This document shows positions 1 to 11,934 of a stretch of DNA of 64,000 nt, in pieces. The notes under the pieces are model-generated. The model had not been told where the DNA came from. It did no database searches and saw only the letters and a program-made list of their open reading frames with translations. How positions within the stretch are numbered: position 1 is the stretch's first letter; every line of letters begins with the position of its first letter. The translations under genes and the position numbers were made by a program. Source of the DNA: an uncultured Pelagibacteraceae bacterium (GTDB taxonomy: Bacteria; Pseudomonadota; Alphaproteobacteria; Pelagibacterales; Pelagibacteraceae); NCBI GenBank assembly GCA_902516345.1, contig CABXYJ010000002.1, forward strand, positions 1 to 64,000, in the 5' to 3' direction.

Positions 1-60
1 ATTTTCGTTTGTGAATTCAAAACTTTCTGGTTGGGTTTTAGATATTTTTCTTAAAGTCAT
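1..60 (-). CDS. nuoE: NADH-quinone oxidoreductase subunit E, N-terminal fragment (runs off window start)
   Basis: Reverse-strand ATG at 58-60 reads [20 protein letters not shown]; position directly downstream of nuoD. Confidence 0.75.
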   Translation of the reverse strand, partial: MTLRKISKTQPESFEFTNEN

Positions 61-1232
61 CTGTCAACCTCCCCAAATACTATATCAAGAGATCCAAGAA
101 CTGCCGGCACATCAGCAAGCATATGTCCTTTAATTAAATAATCCATAGCTTGCAAATGAGAAAACCCTGGTGCTCTGATCTTACATTTATAAGGTTTACT
201 TGAACCATCTGATATTAGATAAACTCCAAACTCACCTTTGGGTGCCTCTACAGCTGTGTAAATTTCGTCTCTCGGTACTCTATAACCTTCTGTGAATAAT
301 TTAAAATGATGTATTAATGCTTCCATAGATTGTTTTAACTCTTTTTTTGACGGTGGTGTTATTTTTCCATCTAAAGTTTTTACAGGACCTTTCTCCATTT
401 TAGTTAGGCATTGTTTGATAATCGAAACACTTTCTTTCATCTCCTCAACACGACATAAATATCTGTCATAACAATCTCCATTCTTGCCAACTGGTATTTT
501 AAATTGTAATTCATTATAACAATCATAAGGTTGTGATTTTCTTAAATCCCAAGGAATTCCTGAACCTCTTATCATCACTCCTGAAAAAGAATAATCAAGT
601 GCGTCCTCTTTGGAAACTATGCCTATATCTACATTTCTTTGTTTAAATATTCTATTGTCAGTCAATAAATTTTCTAAATCATTAATTATTTTTGGAAAAT
701 TGTCACAAAATTTAGCTATATCAGACTCTAATCCCGCTGGTAAATCTTGGTGTACACCACCAGCTCTAAAATAATTTGCGTGTAATCTTGAACCTGAAGC
801 TCTTTCATAAAAAGTCATTAAAGTTTCTCTTTCCTCAAAACCCCATAGCGAGGGGGTTAGTGCACCTACGTCTAAAGCCTGAGTCGTTACATTAAGAATA
901 TGACTTAAAATTCTACCGATTTCACAAAACATTACTCTTATAAATTGAGCTCTTATAGGCACATCAATCTTAAGAATCTTTTCAATAGCTAAAGCGAATG
1001 CATGTTCTTGATTCATAGGAGCAACATAATCAAGTCTGTCAAAATATGGAACTGCTTGCATATAAGTTTTATTTTCTATTAATTTTTCAGTCCCTCGATG
1101 TAACAAACCAATATGAGGGTCTGCTTTTTCAACAATCTCACCATCTAACTCTAAAATAAGCCTTAGAACTCCGTGAGCAGCTGGATGTTGAGGACCAAAA
1201 TTTAAATTTAAATTTTTAATTTTTTTTGTCAT
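57..1232 (-). CDS. nuoD: NADH-quinone oxidoreductase subunit D
   Basis: ORF track protein with [14 protein letters not shown] and C-terminal [11 protein letters not shown]; likely start is [13 protein letters not shown] at 1232, not the ORF maximum 1292. Confidence 0.97.
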   Translation of the reverse strand: MTKKIKNLNLNFGPQHPAAHGVLRLILELDGEIVEKADPHIGLLHRGTEKLIENKTYMQAVPYFDRLDYVAPMNQEHAFALAIEKILKIDVPIRAQFIRVMFCEIGRILSHILNVTTQALDVGALTPSLWGFEERETLMTFYERASGSRLHANYFRAGGVHQDLPAGLESDIAKFCDNFPKIINDLENLLTDNRIFKQRNVDIGIVSKEDALDYSFSGVMIRGSGIPWDLRKSQPYDCYNELQFKIPVGKNGDCYDRYLCRVEEMKESVSIIKQCLTKMEKGPVKTLDGKITPPSKKELKQSMEALIHHFKLFTEGYRVPRDEIYTAVEAPKGEFGVYLISDGSSKPYKCKIRAPGFSHLQAMDYLIKGHMLADVPAVLGSLDIVFGEVDR

Positions 1233-1824
1233 TAATATTTTTTGATTGTTCATTGATATATTTTGTACCTTCCCAAGGGCTTTCATAATCAAAATTTCTA
1301 TAATTTTGTTCTAATTTTACTGGTTCTTTGATAACTTTCTTTTCTTCCTCACTGTATCTTACTTCTGAATGGCCAGTTAAAGGGAAATCTTTTCTCAGAG
1401 GATGACCATCAAATCCATAATCTGTTAATATTCTTCTTAAATCCGGATGATCTTTAAAGCTTACACCATACATATCGAAAACTTCTCTTTCCATCCAATT
1501 TGCTGAGGGAAAAATTGTAGTTATAGATGGGATTATTTCATTCTCATTTATATCGTAGCTCAAAATCATCCTTTGATTAAATTCATGGCTCAAAAATAAA
1601 TACACAATCTTAAATCTTTGAGTTCTTTCAGGATAATCAACGACAGTGATGTCTATTAATTGTCTAAACTTAGTATTTTTATTTGATTTAATAAATAAAA
1701 CGACACTTATTAAATCTTCTTTGTCTATTTCTAAATAAATCTGATTATGTTTTATTTCTGATTTATTAATTTTTGTTGTTAACTCTGAATTAATTTTTTT
1801 TTCCAAATCTATTAAATTACTCAT
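1216..1824 (-). CDS. nuoC: NADH-quinone oxidoreductase subunit C
   Basis: [41 protein letters not shown] motif; operon position. Confidence 0.97.
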   Translation of the reverse strand: MSNLIDLEKKINSELTTKINKSEIKHNQIYLEIDKEDLISVVLFIKSNKNTKFRQLIDITVVDYPERTQRFKIVYLFLSHEFNQRMILSYDINENEIIPSITTIFPSANWMEREVFDMYGVSFKDHPDLRRILTDYGFDGHPLRKDFPLTGHSEVRYSEEEKKVIKEPVKLEQNYRNFDYESPWEGTKYINEQSKNINDKKN

Positions 1825-1826
1825 CG

Positions 1827-2342
1827 TTATCTAGCAATTGAACCTTTATTTCTAATTTTTTTTTGAAGTTGCATTATTCCATACAACAAAGCTTCTGCAG
1901 ACGGTGGACAACCGGGCACATATACATCAACTGGCACTATACGGTCACAACCTCTAACAACTGAATATGAATAATGATAATATCCTCCTCCATTTGCGCA
2001 ACTACCCATTGATATAACATACCTCGGTTCAGGCATTTGGTCATAAACTTTTCTTAGGGCTGGGGCCATCTTATTTGTTAATGTACCTGCAACTATCATT
2101 ACATCTGATTGTCTTGGAGATCCTCTAGGAGCAGCTCCAAATCTTTCTAAATCATATCTTGGCATAGCAGTTTGCATCATTTCTACTGCACAACATGCTA
2201 ATCCAAAAGTCATCCAGTGCAACGAACCTGCTCTAGACCAATTGATTAGATTATCTAAAGAGGTTGTAATAAAACCATTTTTACTAAAATCTTCAGCTAA
2301 TTTTTTAAATTCTTCAGGTACTTGATCAAGCTTATTATTCAT
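1827..2342 (-). CDS. nuoB: NADH-quinone oxidoreductase subunit B
   Basis: LACCAVEMM...[21 protein letters not shown]...PGCPP Fe-S motifs. Confidence 0.98.
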   Translation of the reverse strand: MNNKLDQVPEEFKKLAEDFSKNGFITTSLDNLINWSRAGSLHWMTFGLACCAVEMMQTAMPRYDLERFGAAPRGSPRQSDVMIVAGTLTNKMAPALRKVYDQMPEPRYVISMGSCANGGGYYHYSYSVVRGCDRIVPVDVYVPGCPPSAEALLYGIMQLQKKIRNKGSIAR

Positions 2343-2354
2343 TTGAATTTTATA

Positions 2355-2723
2355 TTATTCCCAGTCTAAAGCGCCTTTTTTCCATTCATAAATAAAACCT
2401 ACGGTTAATATGAATAAAAAAATCATCATTGATGTAAAACCTAGAATACCAATATTCCCCAAAGAAATGGCCCAGGGAAACAAAAAAGCAATTTCAAGAT
2501 CAAAAATAATAAATAATATTGCTACTAAATAAAATCTTACATCAAATTCCATTCTCGAGTCTTGAAATGGTTCAAAACCACACTCATAAGCTGAAAGCTT
2601 TTCAGGATCTGGATGTTTTGGAGATAATATAAAATTTATTAATACAAAAACACAACTTAAACCTAATGCAATTATTAGGAATAAAATTATTGGTAAATAA
2701 TCTTGTAAAAATTCCGCTATCAT
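2355..2723 (-). CDS. nuoA: NADH-quinone oxidoreductase subunit A
   Basis: [41 protein letters not shown]. Confidence 0.98.
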   Translation of the reverse strand: MIAEFLQDYLPIILFLIIALGLSCVFVLINFILSPKHPDPEKLSAYECGFEPFQDSRMEFDVRFYLVAILFIIFDLEIAFLFPWAISLGNIGILGFTSMMIFLFILTVGFIYEWKKGALDWE

Positions 2724-2849
2724 TGAGGAATATATATCATTTTTTATGAGTAGATGAAGTGATGATAGGTCACATTATTCAAAATATCCACTAATATTGA
2801 TAACTATTATCAGCATAAAAAGTAAAAAATAAGATTTATTTTTTTTAAG

Positions 2850-2926
2850 TGGCGGGAGTGAAGGGACTCGAACCCTCGACCTATCGCGTGACAGGCGATC
2901 GCTCTAACCAACTGAGCTACACCCCC
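2850..2926 (-). tRNA. tRNA-Asp (GTC)
   Basis: Cloverleaf read by eye: GGGGGTG acceptor, anticodon loop CTGTCAC, GGTTCGAGTCC T-arm, encoded CCA. Confidence 0.96.
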
Positions 2927-2941
2927 ACTTTTGATTCTTTT

Positions 2942-3017
2942 TGGTGGGCAGTAAAGGACTCGAACCTTTGACCCCCTCGGTGTAAACGAGATGCTCTACC
3001 AACTGAGCTAACCGCCC
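2942..3017 (-). tRNA. tRNA-Val (TAC)
   Basis: Acceptor GGGCGGT/ACTGCCC, anticodon loop TTTACAC, encoded CCA. Confidence 0.96.
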
Positions 3018-3094
3018 TTAACCAAAATAAAGATTTATATATCTTAGTCTATTAACGTCAAGATTTATTAGTTGTTATAAAATGTAGAAAATTT

Positions 3095-3217
3095 TTAAAA
3101 ACCACCTCTCCAATTATTTTTGGAGTTAAAATTTTCTTCTTCTTTTTTAGATATTGGTCTGAATAAATAAAATATTACAAATATTAATGAAACTAAAATT
3201 AAAAAAAATTCTATCAT
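3095..3217 (-). CDS. Small single-TM hypothetical protein (40 aa)
   Basis: Reverse ORF MIEFFLILVSLIFVIFYLFRPISKKEEENFNSKNNWRGGF in the lon/tRNA intergenic gap. Confidence 0.4.
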   Translation of the reverse strand: MIEFFLILVSLIFVIFYLFRPISKKEEENFNSKNNWRGGF

Positions 3218-3226
3218 TTTTTACAA

Positions 3227-5605
3227 TTATTGGATACTCGCTTGAGATTTTTCATCTTTTTTAGAAATATCAACCTCTACCCATTCTGTTTTCTTTAACT
3301 CTTTGGTTAAAGAAATTTTTAATACCTCGTCTGCAGTTTCAACAGAGGTGATCTTAATTTCATCTAAAATTTTTTTTGGAATATCAATTAAATCTTTCTC
3401 ATTTTCTTTTGGTATTAACACCTGTTTTATTCCCGCTCTATGTGCTGCTAAAAGTTTTTCCTTTAGTCCCCCTATTGGAAGAACTTGTCCGGTTAAAGTT
3501 ACTTCTCCTGTCATTGCTACGTCTTTTTTAACAGGAATATTTGTTATAGATGAAACTATAGAAGTGACCATTCCTATACCCGCAGAAGGACCATCCTTAG
3601 GTGTTGCTCCCTCAGGAACATGTATGTGAAAATCTTTTTTTTCAAATAGTGGTGGTATAATTCCGTATTCAAGGCATTTAGATCTGACAAATGATTTTGC
3701 AGCTTTGACTGACTCCTGCATAACATCTCCTAGTTTACCTGTTATTTGCATTCGACCTTTACCTGGCATAGTAACTGTCTCTATTTTTAAAATTTCTCCT
3801 CCATATTCAGTCCATGCTAAGCCGGTTACTATACCAACTTTATTTTCACTCTCCAATTCTCCAAATTTAAATTTTGGTATGCCAAGAAAATCATTTAAAT
3901 TTTTTTTATCTATAATTACTTCGGTCTCTTCACCTGAAACAACTTTTTTAACAACTTTCCTAGCAACTTTTGAGATTTCTCTTTCTAAATTTCTTACCCC
4001 TGACTCTTTAGTATAGCTTCGTATTATTTCCTTAATAATTTCATCATTTAATTTCATTTCTTTTTCTTTAACTCCGTTATCTTTTATTTGTTTTGGAAGT
4101 AGGAATTTAGTTGCTATATTAATCTTCTCATCCTCAGTGTAACCTGCCAACCTAATTACTTCCATTCTATCTAACAGTGGAGGCAAAATGTTTAAAGTGT
4201 TTGCTGTTGTTACAAACATTACATCAGATAAATCATAATCAACTTCTAGATAATGATCATTAAAAGTAGTGTTTTGCTCAGGATCTAATGCCTCTAATAA
4301 AGCTGAGGAGGGATCTCCTCTGTAGTCATTACCGATTTTATCTATCTCATCCAATAAAATAAGTGGATTTTTTGTTCCAGCTTTTTTCATCATCTGAATT
4401 ATCTTTCCTGGCAAGGATCCAATATATGTTCTTCTATGACCTCTAATTTCAGCCTCGTCTCTCATTCCACCAACTGACATTCTCACAAATTCTCTGTTTG
4501 TAGCTTTAGCAATTGATTTACCTAAGGATGTTTTTCCAACTCCTGGTGGACCAACTAAACATAAAATAGGTCCTTTTATTTTTTCCATTCTTTTCTGGAC
4601 TGCCAAAAATTCTATTATTCTCTCTTTTACTTTTTCTAATCCAAAATGATCTTTGTCTAAAATATTAAGTGCTTTATTTAAATCAATATCTACTTCACTC
4701 TTTTTATACCAAGGGAGGTCTGTCATCCAATCTAAGTAGTTTCTCACCACAGTCGCCTCTGCTGACATAGGACTCATATTTTTTAATTTTTTTAGTTCTT
4801 GTAAACATTTCTTTTCGACTTCTTTAGGCATTTTTGCTTTAATAATCGCTTTGTTTAAACTTGTACTTTCATCTTTACCGTCTTCTATTTCTCCTAATTC
4901 TTTTTGGATAGCTTTTAGCTGTTCATTTAAATAATATTCTCGCTGAGTTTTTTCCATTTGGTTTTTAACTCTACCTCTTATTCTCTTTTCAACCCCAATA
5001 ATACTAGTTTCATTTTCCATTATTTTAACTATCAGGTTCAGTCTTTTCTTTACATCAGAGGTTTCAAAAATTTGCTGTTTTTCTGAAATTGTCGCCGTTA
5101 TGTGAGAAGCTATATTATCGGCAATTTGAGACGGATCTTTTAATTGTTTAATTGTATTTATTGTTTCACTTGAGATTTTTTTATTTATTGATGTCAATTT
5201 TTCTAATCTTCTGATTGCAGTTGCAGCAAGTGGAAATAAATCCTCATCTTTGTTGATTATGTCGCTTAAAGTTGTGTATTCACAATTTATAAATTTATCA
5301 TTATCTTTAAAATCTAATATTTTTACCCTTTTAATTCCTTCAACTAAAACTTTAACTGTGCCATCGGGTAGTTTAAGTAGTTGTAAGATGCTACCTTCAC
5401 AACCATACATAAAAATATCTGTTTTTTTCGGATCGTCAATTTCTGAATTTTTTTGTGTAACCAAGATTATCTTCTTATCTTTTTTCATTACCTCATTTAA
5501 TGCAGATATTGATTTGTCTCTGCCAACAAAAAGAGGGATAACCATACTTGGAAATACTACAATGTCTCTTAACGGTAACATTGGTAATGTGATTTTAACA
5601 TCCAT
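3227..5605 (-). CDS. lon: ATP-dependent protease La
   Basis: GPPGVGKTSLGKSIA Walker A and PKDGPSAGIGMVTS catalytic Ser region. Confidence 0.98.
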   Translation of the reverse strand: MDVKITLPMLPLRDIVVFPSMVIPLFVGRDKSISALNEVMKKDKKIILVTQKNSEIDDPKKTDIFMYGCEGSILQLLKLPDGTVKVLVEGIKRVKILDFKDNDKFINCEYTTLSDIINKDEDLFPLAATAIRRLEKLTSINKKISSETINTIKQLKDPSQIADNIASHITATISEKQQIFETSDVKKRLNLIVKIMENETSIIGVEKRIRGRVKNQMEKTQREYYLNEQLKAIQKELGEIEDGKDESTSLNKAIIKAKMPKEVEKKCLQELKKLKNMSPMSAEATVVRNYLDWMTDLPWYKKSEVDIDLNKALNILDKDHFGLEKVKERIIEFLAVQKRMEKIKGPILCLVGPPGVGKTSLGKSIAKATNREFVRMSVGGMRDEAEIRGHRRTYIGSLPGKIIQMMKKAGTKNPLILLDEIDKIGNDYRGDPSSALLEALDPEQNTTFNDHYLEVDYDLSDVMFVTTANTLNILPPLLDRMEVIRLAGYTEDEKINIATKFLLPKQIKDNGVKEKEMKLNDEIIKEIIRSYTKESGVRNLEREISKVARKVVKKVVSGEETEVIIDKKNLNDFLGIPKFKFGELESENKVGIVTGLAWTEYGGEILKIETVTMPGKGRMQITGKLGDVMQESVKAAKSFVRSKCLEYGIIPPLFEKKDFHIHVPEGATPKDGPSAGIGMVTSIVSSITNIPVKKDVAMTGEVTLTGQVLPIGGLKEKLLAAHRAGIKQVLIPKENEKDLIDIPKKILDEIKITSVETADEVLKISLTKELKKTEWVEVDISKKDEKSQASIQ

Positions 5606-5667
5606 AAAACTATAATATGGATATTATATATTAGATTGCAATACCTTTTTATTAATTATCAAGGTTA

Positions 5668-6936
5668 TTAAGCCGCTGATGTCTTATTTGGCTTAGATTT
5701 ATTATCAATTTTTGAATGTACTAAAATTGGCTGAGTTTGACCTTTCGCAGAAGATGAATCAATTATAACTTCTTCAATATTATTCTGACTAGGCAAATCG
5801 TACATGGTTTTTAAAAGTATATTTTCTAGTATCGACCTAAGTCCTCTTGCTCCAGTTTTCTTTTTTATCGCTTTGATAGCTATTTCTTTTAGGGCACTTT
5901 CTTTAAAGGTCAATTTAGCTCCATCTAGTTTGAATAATTCCTGATATTGTTTTGTTAAAGAATTTTTTGGTTCAAGAAGTATTTTAATTAATGATTTCTC
6001 ATCTAAATCTTCTAACGTCGCTATCATAGGTAATCTACCAATAAACTCTGGAATCAAACCATATTTTAATAAATCCTCTGGTTCTAATCCTTTCATCCAC
6101 TCACCTGTCTTTTTATCTTGTGAATTTTTAACATCTGCACCAAATCCAATAGACGTTCCTTTATCTCTTTGGGAAATAATCTTATCTAAACCAGCAAATG
6201 CTCCTCCACAAATAAATAGAATATTTGTAGTATCAACCTGTAAAAACTCTTGTTGAGGATGTTTCCTTCCTCCTTGAGGTGGGACACTGGCTACAGTGCC
6301 TTCCATTATTTTTAAGAGTGCTTGCTGAACCCCCTCACCTGATACATCCCTAGTAATAGACGGGTTTTCTGATTTTCTAGAAATCTTATCTACTTCATCA
6401 ATGTAAACGATTCCTCGTTGAGCTTTTTCAACATTATAGTCGGCTGCTTGTAATAATTTCAAAATTATATTTTCTACATCTTCTCCTACATACCCTGCCT
6501 CAGTGAGTGTAGTAGCGTCTGCCATTGTAAATGGAACATCTAATATTCTAGCTAAGGTTTGTGCTAGCAAGGTCTTTCCACAACCTGTAGGTCCCACTAA
6601 CAAAATATTTGACTTAGCTAGTTCAACATTTTTACTAGTTTTATTTTCGTAATTTAATCTTTTGTAATGGTTATGAACTGCAACTGATAAAACTTTTTTC
6701 GCATGGTTTTGCCCTATTACATAATCATCTAAAACTGCACAAATTTCTTTCGGGGAAGGGAGACCGTCTTGATGTTTCACAAATGTATCCTTGCTCTCTT
6801 CTTTTATAATATCCATACACAATTCTACACATTCATCGCAGATAAATACTGTTGGACCAGCAATAAGTTTTCTTACCTCATGTTGACTTTTTCCACAAAA
6901 AGAACAGTAGAGAATATTTTTATTATTTGTGCTCAT
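5668..6936 (-). CDS. clpX: ATP-dependent Clp protease ATP-binding subunit ClpX
   Basis: N-terminal zinc finger [26 protein letters not shown], adjacent to clpP. Confidence 0.98.
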   Translation of the reverse strand: MSTNNKNILYCSFCGKSQHEVRKLIAGPTVFICDECVELCMDIIKEESKDTFVKHQDGLPSPKEICAVLDDYVIGQNHAKKVLSVAVHNHYKRLNYENKTSKNVELAKSNILLVGPTGCGKTLLAQTLARILDVPFTMADATTLTEAGYVGEDVENIILKLLQAADYNVEKAQRGIVYIDEVDKISRKSENPSITRDVSGEGVQQALLKIMEGTVASVPPQGGRKHPQQEFLQVDTTNILFICGGAFAGLDKIISQRDKGTSIGFGADVKNSQDKKTGEWMKGLEPEDLLKYGLIPEFIGRLPMIATLEDLDEKSLIKILLEPKNSLTKQYQELFKLDGAKLTFKESALKEIAIKAIKKKTGARGLRSILENILLKTMYDLPSQNNIEEVIIDSSSAKGQTQPILVHSKIDNKSKPNKTSAA

Positions 6937-7025
6937 AAAATTTAAAACGAATCAATGATAAGATTGTAGTATAAGTAATACATTGTTATCAAGTTCTGAA
7001 TGTCTGTTTTTCAATATGTTGTGTT

Positions 7026-7637
7026 TTAAGATCTTTTTTCCACAACTTCATCTATTAATCCAAATGATTTCGCTATTTCTGCGGTCATAAAATTATCTCT
7101 TTCCAAAGCAGATTTAATTTCTTCAACTGATTTACCTGTATGTTTTGAGTAAATTTCATTCAATCTTTTCTTAAGAGAAAGAACTTCATTAGCATGAATT
7201 TCAATATCAGTTGCTTGACCTTGAAAACCTGCAGAGGGTTGATGAACCATTATTCTAGAATTTGGTAAAGAAAAACGTTTACCTTTAGTGCCAGCGGCTA
7301 ATAAAAAAGATCCCATTGATGCAGCTTGACCAATGCATAGTGTGGATATATCTGGCTTGACATATTGCATGGTATCATAAATGCCCAATCCAGATGTAAC
7401 TAAACCTCCTGGACTATTTATGTATAAATTTATTTCTTTTTTTGGATCCTCGGCTTCGAGAAATAAAAGTTGAGCAGTAACAAGAGAGGCTACATTGTCA
7501 TTAATCTGCCCAGTTAAAAAAATAATTCTTTCCTTTAATAATCTTGAATAAATATCATAAGCACGTTCACCTCTATTTGATTGCTCAACAACCATAGGAA
7601 TAAGGTTGTTCATATGTTCAGATAATTTATTTGTCAT
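7026..7637 (-). CDS. clpP: ATP-dependent Clp protease proteolytic subunit
   Basis: [15 protein letters not shown] and [14 protein letters not shown] motifs. Confidence 0.98.
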   Translation of the reverse strand: MTNKLSEHMNNLIPMVVEQSNRGERAYDIYSRLLKERIIFLTGQINDNVASLVTAQLLFLEAEDPKKEINLYINSPGGLVTSGLGIYDTMQYVKPDISTLCIGQAASMGSFLLAAGTKGKRFSLPNSRIMVHQPSAGFQGQATDIEIHANEVLSLKKRLNEIYSKHTGKSVEEIKSALERDNFMTAEIAKSFGLIDEVVEKRS

Positions 7638-7669
7638 AAGTTGATTCGTTAAACTTATACAACTTGTGA

Positions 7670-9094
7670 TTACTTTTTGCTAACTTTTTTTGTTTTTTTT
7701 AATGAAGTCTCTATTTTTGCTTTTTTAATTGGTGGATTTTTTGCTCCTACTTTTTTTGTAGCTTTAATATCTTCTTTATTTTCAGTATTTGGTAAATTGT
7801 TTTGATTTTGGGATGCCTTTAATATTTTTTCTGCTTCAGATTTTGAAACTTGTTTTTTATTTGGTTTGGCTTTCTCTTTAATTAATTTGATAATCTTTTC
7901 TTCATAAACAGTTCCTCTTAGACTGGCTAAAGCAGAGGGATTCTTTTGATAAAAATCCATTACCATTTTTTCTTGACCGGGCATCATGCCTATTTGTTTT
8001 TGTATCTCACTTTGTAACTCTTGTTCAGTAACTTTAATTTGATTTTGAGATCCAAACTCATTTAATATCAGTCCCACTTTTATTCTTTTTTTTGCTACTT
8101 CTTCAAAATTTTTTCTGCTTTTCTTAATATCTTCCTCAGACATTCCTTGAGACAAGACTTTTATTTCCTCTTCAACTAGGTTTTGTGGTATTTCACTAAC
8201 TTTAAATTTTTCTATTTCTTTTATAATTTCATTTTTCGATAAACGATCTAATGAATTTTTATACTCATCATTAATTTGTCTGGAAATTAAAGATTTAAGA
8301 TCTTTCAAATCTTTAGCACCTAAATTTCTTGCAAAATTATCATCAATTTTTACATCTTCAGGATTTTTTACATTTATAACTTTGCAATCGAATTTTGCTT
8401 TCTTATTAACGAATTCTTTTTCTGGAAAATTTTCAGGCAAAACTGCTTCGACTATTTTTTGATCACCTTTTTTTATACCTACCAATTGTTTATCGAAACC
8501 TTTTAAAAATAAATCCTTTCCTAATGTTAATTGAGTATTTTTACCCTCACCTCCTTTAAATGATTTACCATCAACAGTTGCTGTATAATCGAATATTACT
8601 AAATCTTTTTCTTTAGCTTTAGTCCCGTCTGGAGAGTCTTTAAAATTTGGTTGATTTTTTGCAATTTCTTTAATTCTTTTCTCAGTTTCATCTTCATCAA
8701 TTTTAACCTCATATTGATCAAATTTAATATTATCTAAAGCTTTGACCTCAACCTTTGGTAGTTCTGTTACTGATATAACATATTCTAAATCTTTATCTTC
8801 CCCGTAAGTTTTTAAATCTAATTTTGGTTGACCCGCAGGCTTTATCTTATTTTCTTCCAGTGCTTTTGTTGAGGTATCTTTAATTACTTTATCTAATACC
8901 TCATTAAATACTGCTTTACCAAATTGTCTTTTAAGTATTTCTCTTGGTACTTTACCTGGTCTAAAGCCTTTAAGATTTACATTTCCTTTAATTTCTTCAT
9001 ATTTTTCATCTAGATAAGAATTCATTGTTTTTTTATCAACGAAAACCTTTAAATCTTTATTTAATCCTTTTTTATTTTCAATTGTTACTTTCAT
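7670..9094 (-). CDS. tig: Trigger factor
   Basis: [17 protein letters not shown]... [17 protein letters not shown]; start placed at 9094 because the longer ORF runs into tRNA-Leu. Confidence 0.95.
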   Translation of the reverse strand: MKVTIENKKGLNKDLKVFVDKKTMNSYLDEKYEEIKGNVNLKGFRPGKVPREILKRQFGKAVFNEVLDKVIKDTSTKALEENKIKPAGQPKLDLKTYGEDKDLEYVISVTELPKVEVKALDNIKFDQYEVKIDEDETEKRIKEIAKNQPNFKDSPDGTKAKEKDLVIFDYTATVDGKSFKGGEGKNTQLTLGKDLFLKGFDKQLVGIKKGDQKIVEAVLPENFPEKEFVNKKAKFDCKVINVKNPEDVKIDDNFARNLGAKDLKDLKSLISRQINDEYKNSLDRLSKNEIIKEIEKFKVSEIPQNLVEEEIKVLSQGMSEEDIKKSRKNFEEVAKKRIKVGLILNEFGSQNQIKVTEQELQSEIQKQIGMMPGQEKMVMDFYQKNPSALASLRGTVYEEKIIKLIKEKAKPNKKQVSKSEAEKILKASQNQNNLPNTENKEDIKATKKVGAKNPPIKKAKIETSLKKTKKVSKK

Positions 9095-9103
9095 AATATA
9101 ATT

Positions 9104-9188
9104 TGGTAGGGCGAAAAGGACTCGAACCTTCACAGATTGCTCTATCGGTTCCTAAGACCGACGCGTCTACCAATTCCGCCATCGCCCC
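9104..9188 (-). tRNA. tRNA-Leu (TAG)
   Basis: Class II tRNA, anticodon loop CTTAGGA, acceptor GGGGCGA/TCGCCCT, encoded CCA. Confidence 0.95.
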
Positions 9189-9276
9189 ACAAATTAAATG
9201 GTTTTATATATGATTGAAACTAATTGTCCAACGACTATTATTGTAAAAAATTTCAATTTTACTCTATAATATTGTT

Positions 9277-9528
9277 ATGATTATTTCGCCTTGCATAAGT
9301 ATTTGTAAAACTAACCCATCTACAGGGTATTGTTATGGATGTGGAAGGACAAATGACGAAAAAAAAATCTGGAAACTTGAAAATACAACTGATCAATGGA
9401 AAAGAAAAAATATAGAAATGACCAAAAAAAGATTAACTGGCTGGCAACTAAAAAGTTTCGAAGAGTCGTATACATATAAAATTAATAATGGTATTTCTTT
9501 ATTTAAAAAAAGTTTGAAAAATGAGTAA
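9277..9528 (+). CDS. DUF1289-family Cys-rich protein
   Basis: SPCISICKTNPSTGYCYGCGRTNDEKKIW Cys pattern. Confidence 0.85.
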   Translation: MIISPCISICKTNPSTGYCYGCGRTNDEKKIWKLENTTDQWKRKNIEMTKKRLTGWQLKSFEESYTYKINNGISLFKKSLKNE

Positions 9529-9694
9529 AACCTCAATTGTTATTATAATTTATATTTTAGGTCTTATTATAGGAGCTCTTTTTTTTGACTTATGGAGCGC
9601 GGATACAAGTGTATTTAAAGGACTTCTTGGATTAGGTTGGACTGCATTGTTATTAATAGGTTTATTTTTTGCAGAAAAACATGAGAAAAATTAA
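9521..9694 (+). CDS. Small two-TM hypothetical protein (57 aa)
   Basis: ORF MSKTSIVIIIYILGLIIGALFFDLWSADTSVFKGLLGLGWTALLLIGLFFAEKHEKN overlapping neighbours by a few bases. Confidence 0.65.
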   Translation: MSKTSIVIIIYILGLIIGALFFDLWSADTSVFKGLLGLGWTALLLIGLFFAEKHEKN

Positions 9695-10103
9695 TTTTTT
9701 TGTATCTCTACTTTTAATAATTTTACCCTTACAGAATCTTCACTCTGAGATAATAGTTATGAGTTCTTGTGATGATAGGCAAGATGAATTCTTAAAAAAT
9801 GAGTATATTCTTAATCTTAACGAATTAGTTATGACGAGAAATTATGTTTATAAAGAAAAAACATATCAAAAATATAAAATAACTGATTTGAGTGTCAAAA
9901 AATCAAATTCATATGTTCAAAATATTTATGAGGAGGATGGAAAAATTTTAACTTACAAACATGGGTATCCACAATTCTATACACAAATCCTTTTTGAAAA
10001 AGGAAAACAAGAAATTTTCATTAAAACTGTTTTGAATAATGAAGTGGGTATTTCAAAAATTTCAACATGTAAAAAAGTTGAAAAATTTGAAGAAGAAAGC
10101 TAA
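9681..10103 (+). CDS. Secreted hypothetical protein
   Basis: ORF with signal peptide MRKINFFVSLLLIILPLQNLHSE. Confidence 0.6.
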   Translation: MRKINFFVSLLLIILPLQNLHSEIIVMSSCDDRQDEFLKNEYILNLNELVMTRNYVYKEKTYQKYKITDLSVKKSNSYVQNIYEEDGKILTYKHGYPQFYTQILFEKGKQEIFIKTVLNNEVGISKISTCKKVEKFEEES

Positions 10104-10225
10104 TTCTTTTTATTCTGTTTATTATTATTTTTTTTTCTAGAATTAACTCGGTTTTTAAAAACGTTACTTCTGTGTTTAGCGTAAGCCTGTTTTTGTGCTT
10201 GTTTCATAGCTCTCTTAGACGACAT
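10100..10225 (-). CDS. Small highly basic hypothetical protein (41 aa)
   Basis: ORF MSSKRAMKQAQKQAYAKHRSNVFKNRVNSRKKNNNKQNKKN read on reverse strand. Confidence 0.45.
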   Translation of the reverse strand: MSSKRAMKQAQKQAYAKHRSNVFKNRVNSRKKNNNKQNKKN

Positions 10226-10226
10226 A

Positions 10227-10784
10227 TTAGTAATTAATTTTTATAGTTCCTATTATTTTAAAATTTTTATCTGAAATAACTATTTCTCCAGAAGATGGAG
10301 CATAATCTAAAGCTTCAGATATTACTACATAATGAGTAACTAAAACTATATTTTTTTGAGTTTTAGATAACTCCAAATATTTTTTTAAGTCTTTCATTTG
10401 TTTATTTCTATTTTTTGCAAATTTTGAACTATAAAATGAATTTAGAAATGAATTAGTAGAAAATTTTCCAAATGCGATTTTTGCTGTATCTTTACATCTG
10501 CACCATTCGGATGACAACACTTCATAAACTGTAATCTTATTGTCTTTAAAAAATTTTCCAATTTTTTGTGCTTGAATTCTTCCCTCTTTACTTAAATTTC
10601 TTTGAGTTGAACAATCTCCCAAATTGAAATTTTCAGGATCTCCACCTCCTGGAGCATAAGCATGTCGTATGAATATTAATTTTTGACCATCTTTTAAACT
10701 ATTTACTAAGTAATTATTTAAATCTGCTTTAATAGACGTTGTTAAAGATATAAATATGATTATTAAAAATTTAAAAAAATTCAT
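10227..10784 (-). CDS. Histidine phosphatase family protein, probably exported
   Basis: LIFIRHAYAPGG (RHA motif), SSEWCRCKDTA, VLVTHYVV; N-terminal signal. Confidence 0.85.
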   Translation of the reverse strand: MNFFKFLIIIFISLTTSIKADLNNYLVNSLKDGQKLIFIRHAYAPGGGDPENFNLGDCSTQRNLSKEGRIQAQKIGKFFKDNKITVYEVLSSEWCRCKDTAKIAFGKFSTNSFLNSFYSSKFAKNRNKQMKDLKKYLELSKTQKNIVLVTHYVVISEALDYAPSSGEIVISDKNFKIIGTIKINY

Positions 10785-10786
10785 TA

Positions 10787-11467
10787 ATGAATATTAGAAT
10801 AGAAAATCTGAATAAAACAGTAATTAACTGCAAAAAATGTCCCCGACTTGTAAAATTCATACATAAAATCAGAACTGAAAAAAGAAAACAAAATATCAAT
10901 GAAACTTATTGGGGAAAACCAGTTCCAGGCTTTGGAAATATTAATTCAAAATTAGCAATTATTGGTTTAGCTCCTGCTGCACATGGCGGAATTAGAACTG
11001 GGAGAGCTTTTACCGGTGATAAATCCGGAGATTTTTTATTTAAATCACTATATGAGGCAGGAATATCAAATAATCCATATTCAAAAAATCTTAATGATAA
11101 TCTGAAACTAAATTCTACTTACATAACTAATGTATTAAAGTGTGTGCCACCTGGAGATAAACCACTAAGACGAGAACTAATTAATTGTTCTAATTTTTTT
11201 GATACAGAGATCTTATACCTAAAAAAATTAAAAGTTATTGTAACACTTGGAAAAGTGGCTTTTGATAACTGTACTAGTTTATATAAAAAAAAATTTCTGA
11301 TTAAACAAAAACTTACATTTACTCATGGAAAAGTACAAAATTTACCAAATGGTTTAATAATACTACCAAGTTATCATCCTAGTCCTAGAAACGTTAATAC
11401 AAAACTTATCACTCTAACAATGATGATCAATTTGTTTAAAAAAGCTAAAAACTTAGCTAAATTTTAA
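10787..11467 (+). CDS. Family 5 (UdgB-like) uracil-DNA glycosylase
   Basis: CKKCPRL, GFGNINSKLAIIGLAPAAHGGIRTGRAFTGDKSG, LPSYHPSPRN. Confidence 0.9.
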   Translation: MNIRIENLNKTVINCKKCPRLVKFIHKIRTEKRKQNINETYWGKPVPGFGNINSKLAIIGLAPAAHGGIRTGRAFTGDKSGDFLFKSLYEAGISNNPYSKNLNDNLKLNSTYITNVLKCVPPGDKPLRRELINCSNFFDTEILYLKKLKVIVTLGKVAFDNCTSLYKKKFLIKQKLTFTHGKVQNLPNGLIILPSYHPSPRNVNTKLITLTMMINLFKKAKNLAKF

Positions 11468-11879
11468 TAGTATCGCAAAAGTAAGGCTTAAATTTTTGAT
11501 ATATTTCATCAGGAATTTTAATTGGTTTGCCTTGATTATTTACAAATACTAAATGAATTTTAGACTCAACAATAACATCATTTTTTCTTGAAATAAACTG
11601 GTTCATAAAAAAGGATGTTTTTGTAATTGATTTAACAAATGATCGTATTTTTAAATCATCTTCTAAATAGGCAGATTTTTTATATTCTATATTACAAGAC
11701 TTAACTATTATAATTGCATTAAATTGATCTAAAATTTTCTTATTACTATACCCTATTGAAAATAAAGCCTCAGTTCTCGCTCTCTCTAAATATTTAAGAT
11801 AATTAGCATAATAAACTACTCCACCTGCATCAGTATCTTCATAATAAACTTTTATATTATGGTAAAAATTTTCATGCAT
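11457..11879 (-). CDS. ybgC: YbgC-type acyl-CoA thioesterase
   Basis: VYYEDTDAGGVVYYANYLKYLERARTE. Confidence 0.92.
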   Translation of the reverse strand: MHENFYHNIKVYYEDTDAGGVVYYANYLKYLERARTEALFSIGYSNKKILDQFNAIIIVKSCNIEYKKSAYLEDDLKIRSFVKSITKTSFFMNQFISRKNDVIVESKIHLVFVNNQGKPIKIPDEIYQKFKPYFCDTIKI

Positions 11880-11934
11880 AATTAATTATATCAAAAAATT
11901 AATAATTTTACAGAAACTAAGGTATAACTATTTT

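Noticed and set aside
3303-5615. Plus-strand ORFs 3303..3629, 3705..4016, 5250..5615
   Set aside because: Antisense within lon, with low-complexity composition typical of shadow ORFs
9095-9133. Upstream extension of the tig ORF
   Set aside because: Overlaps tRNA-Leu(TAG); [10 protein letters not shown] at 9094 is the natural start
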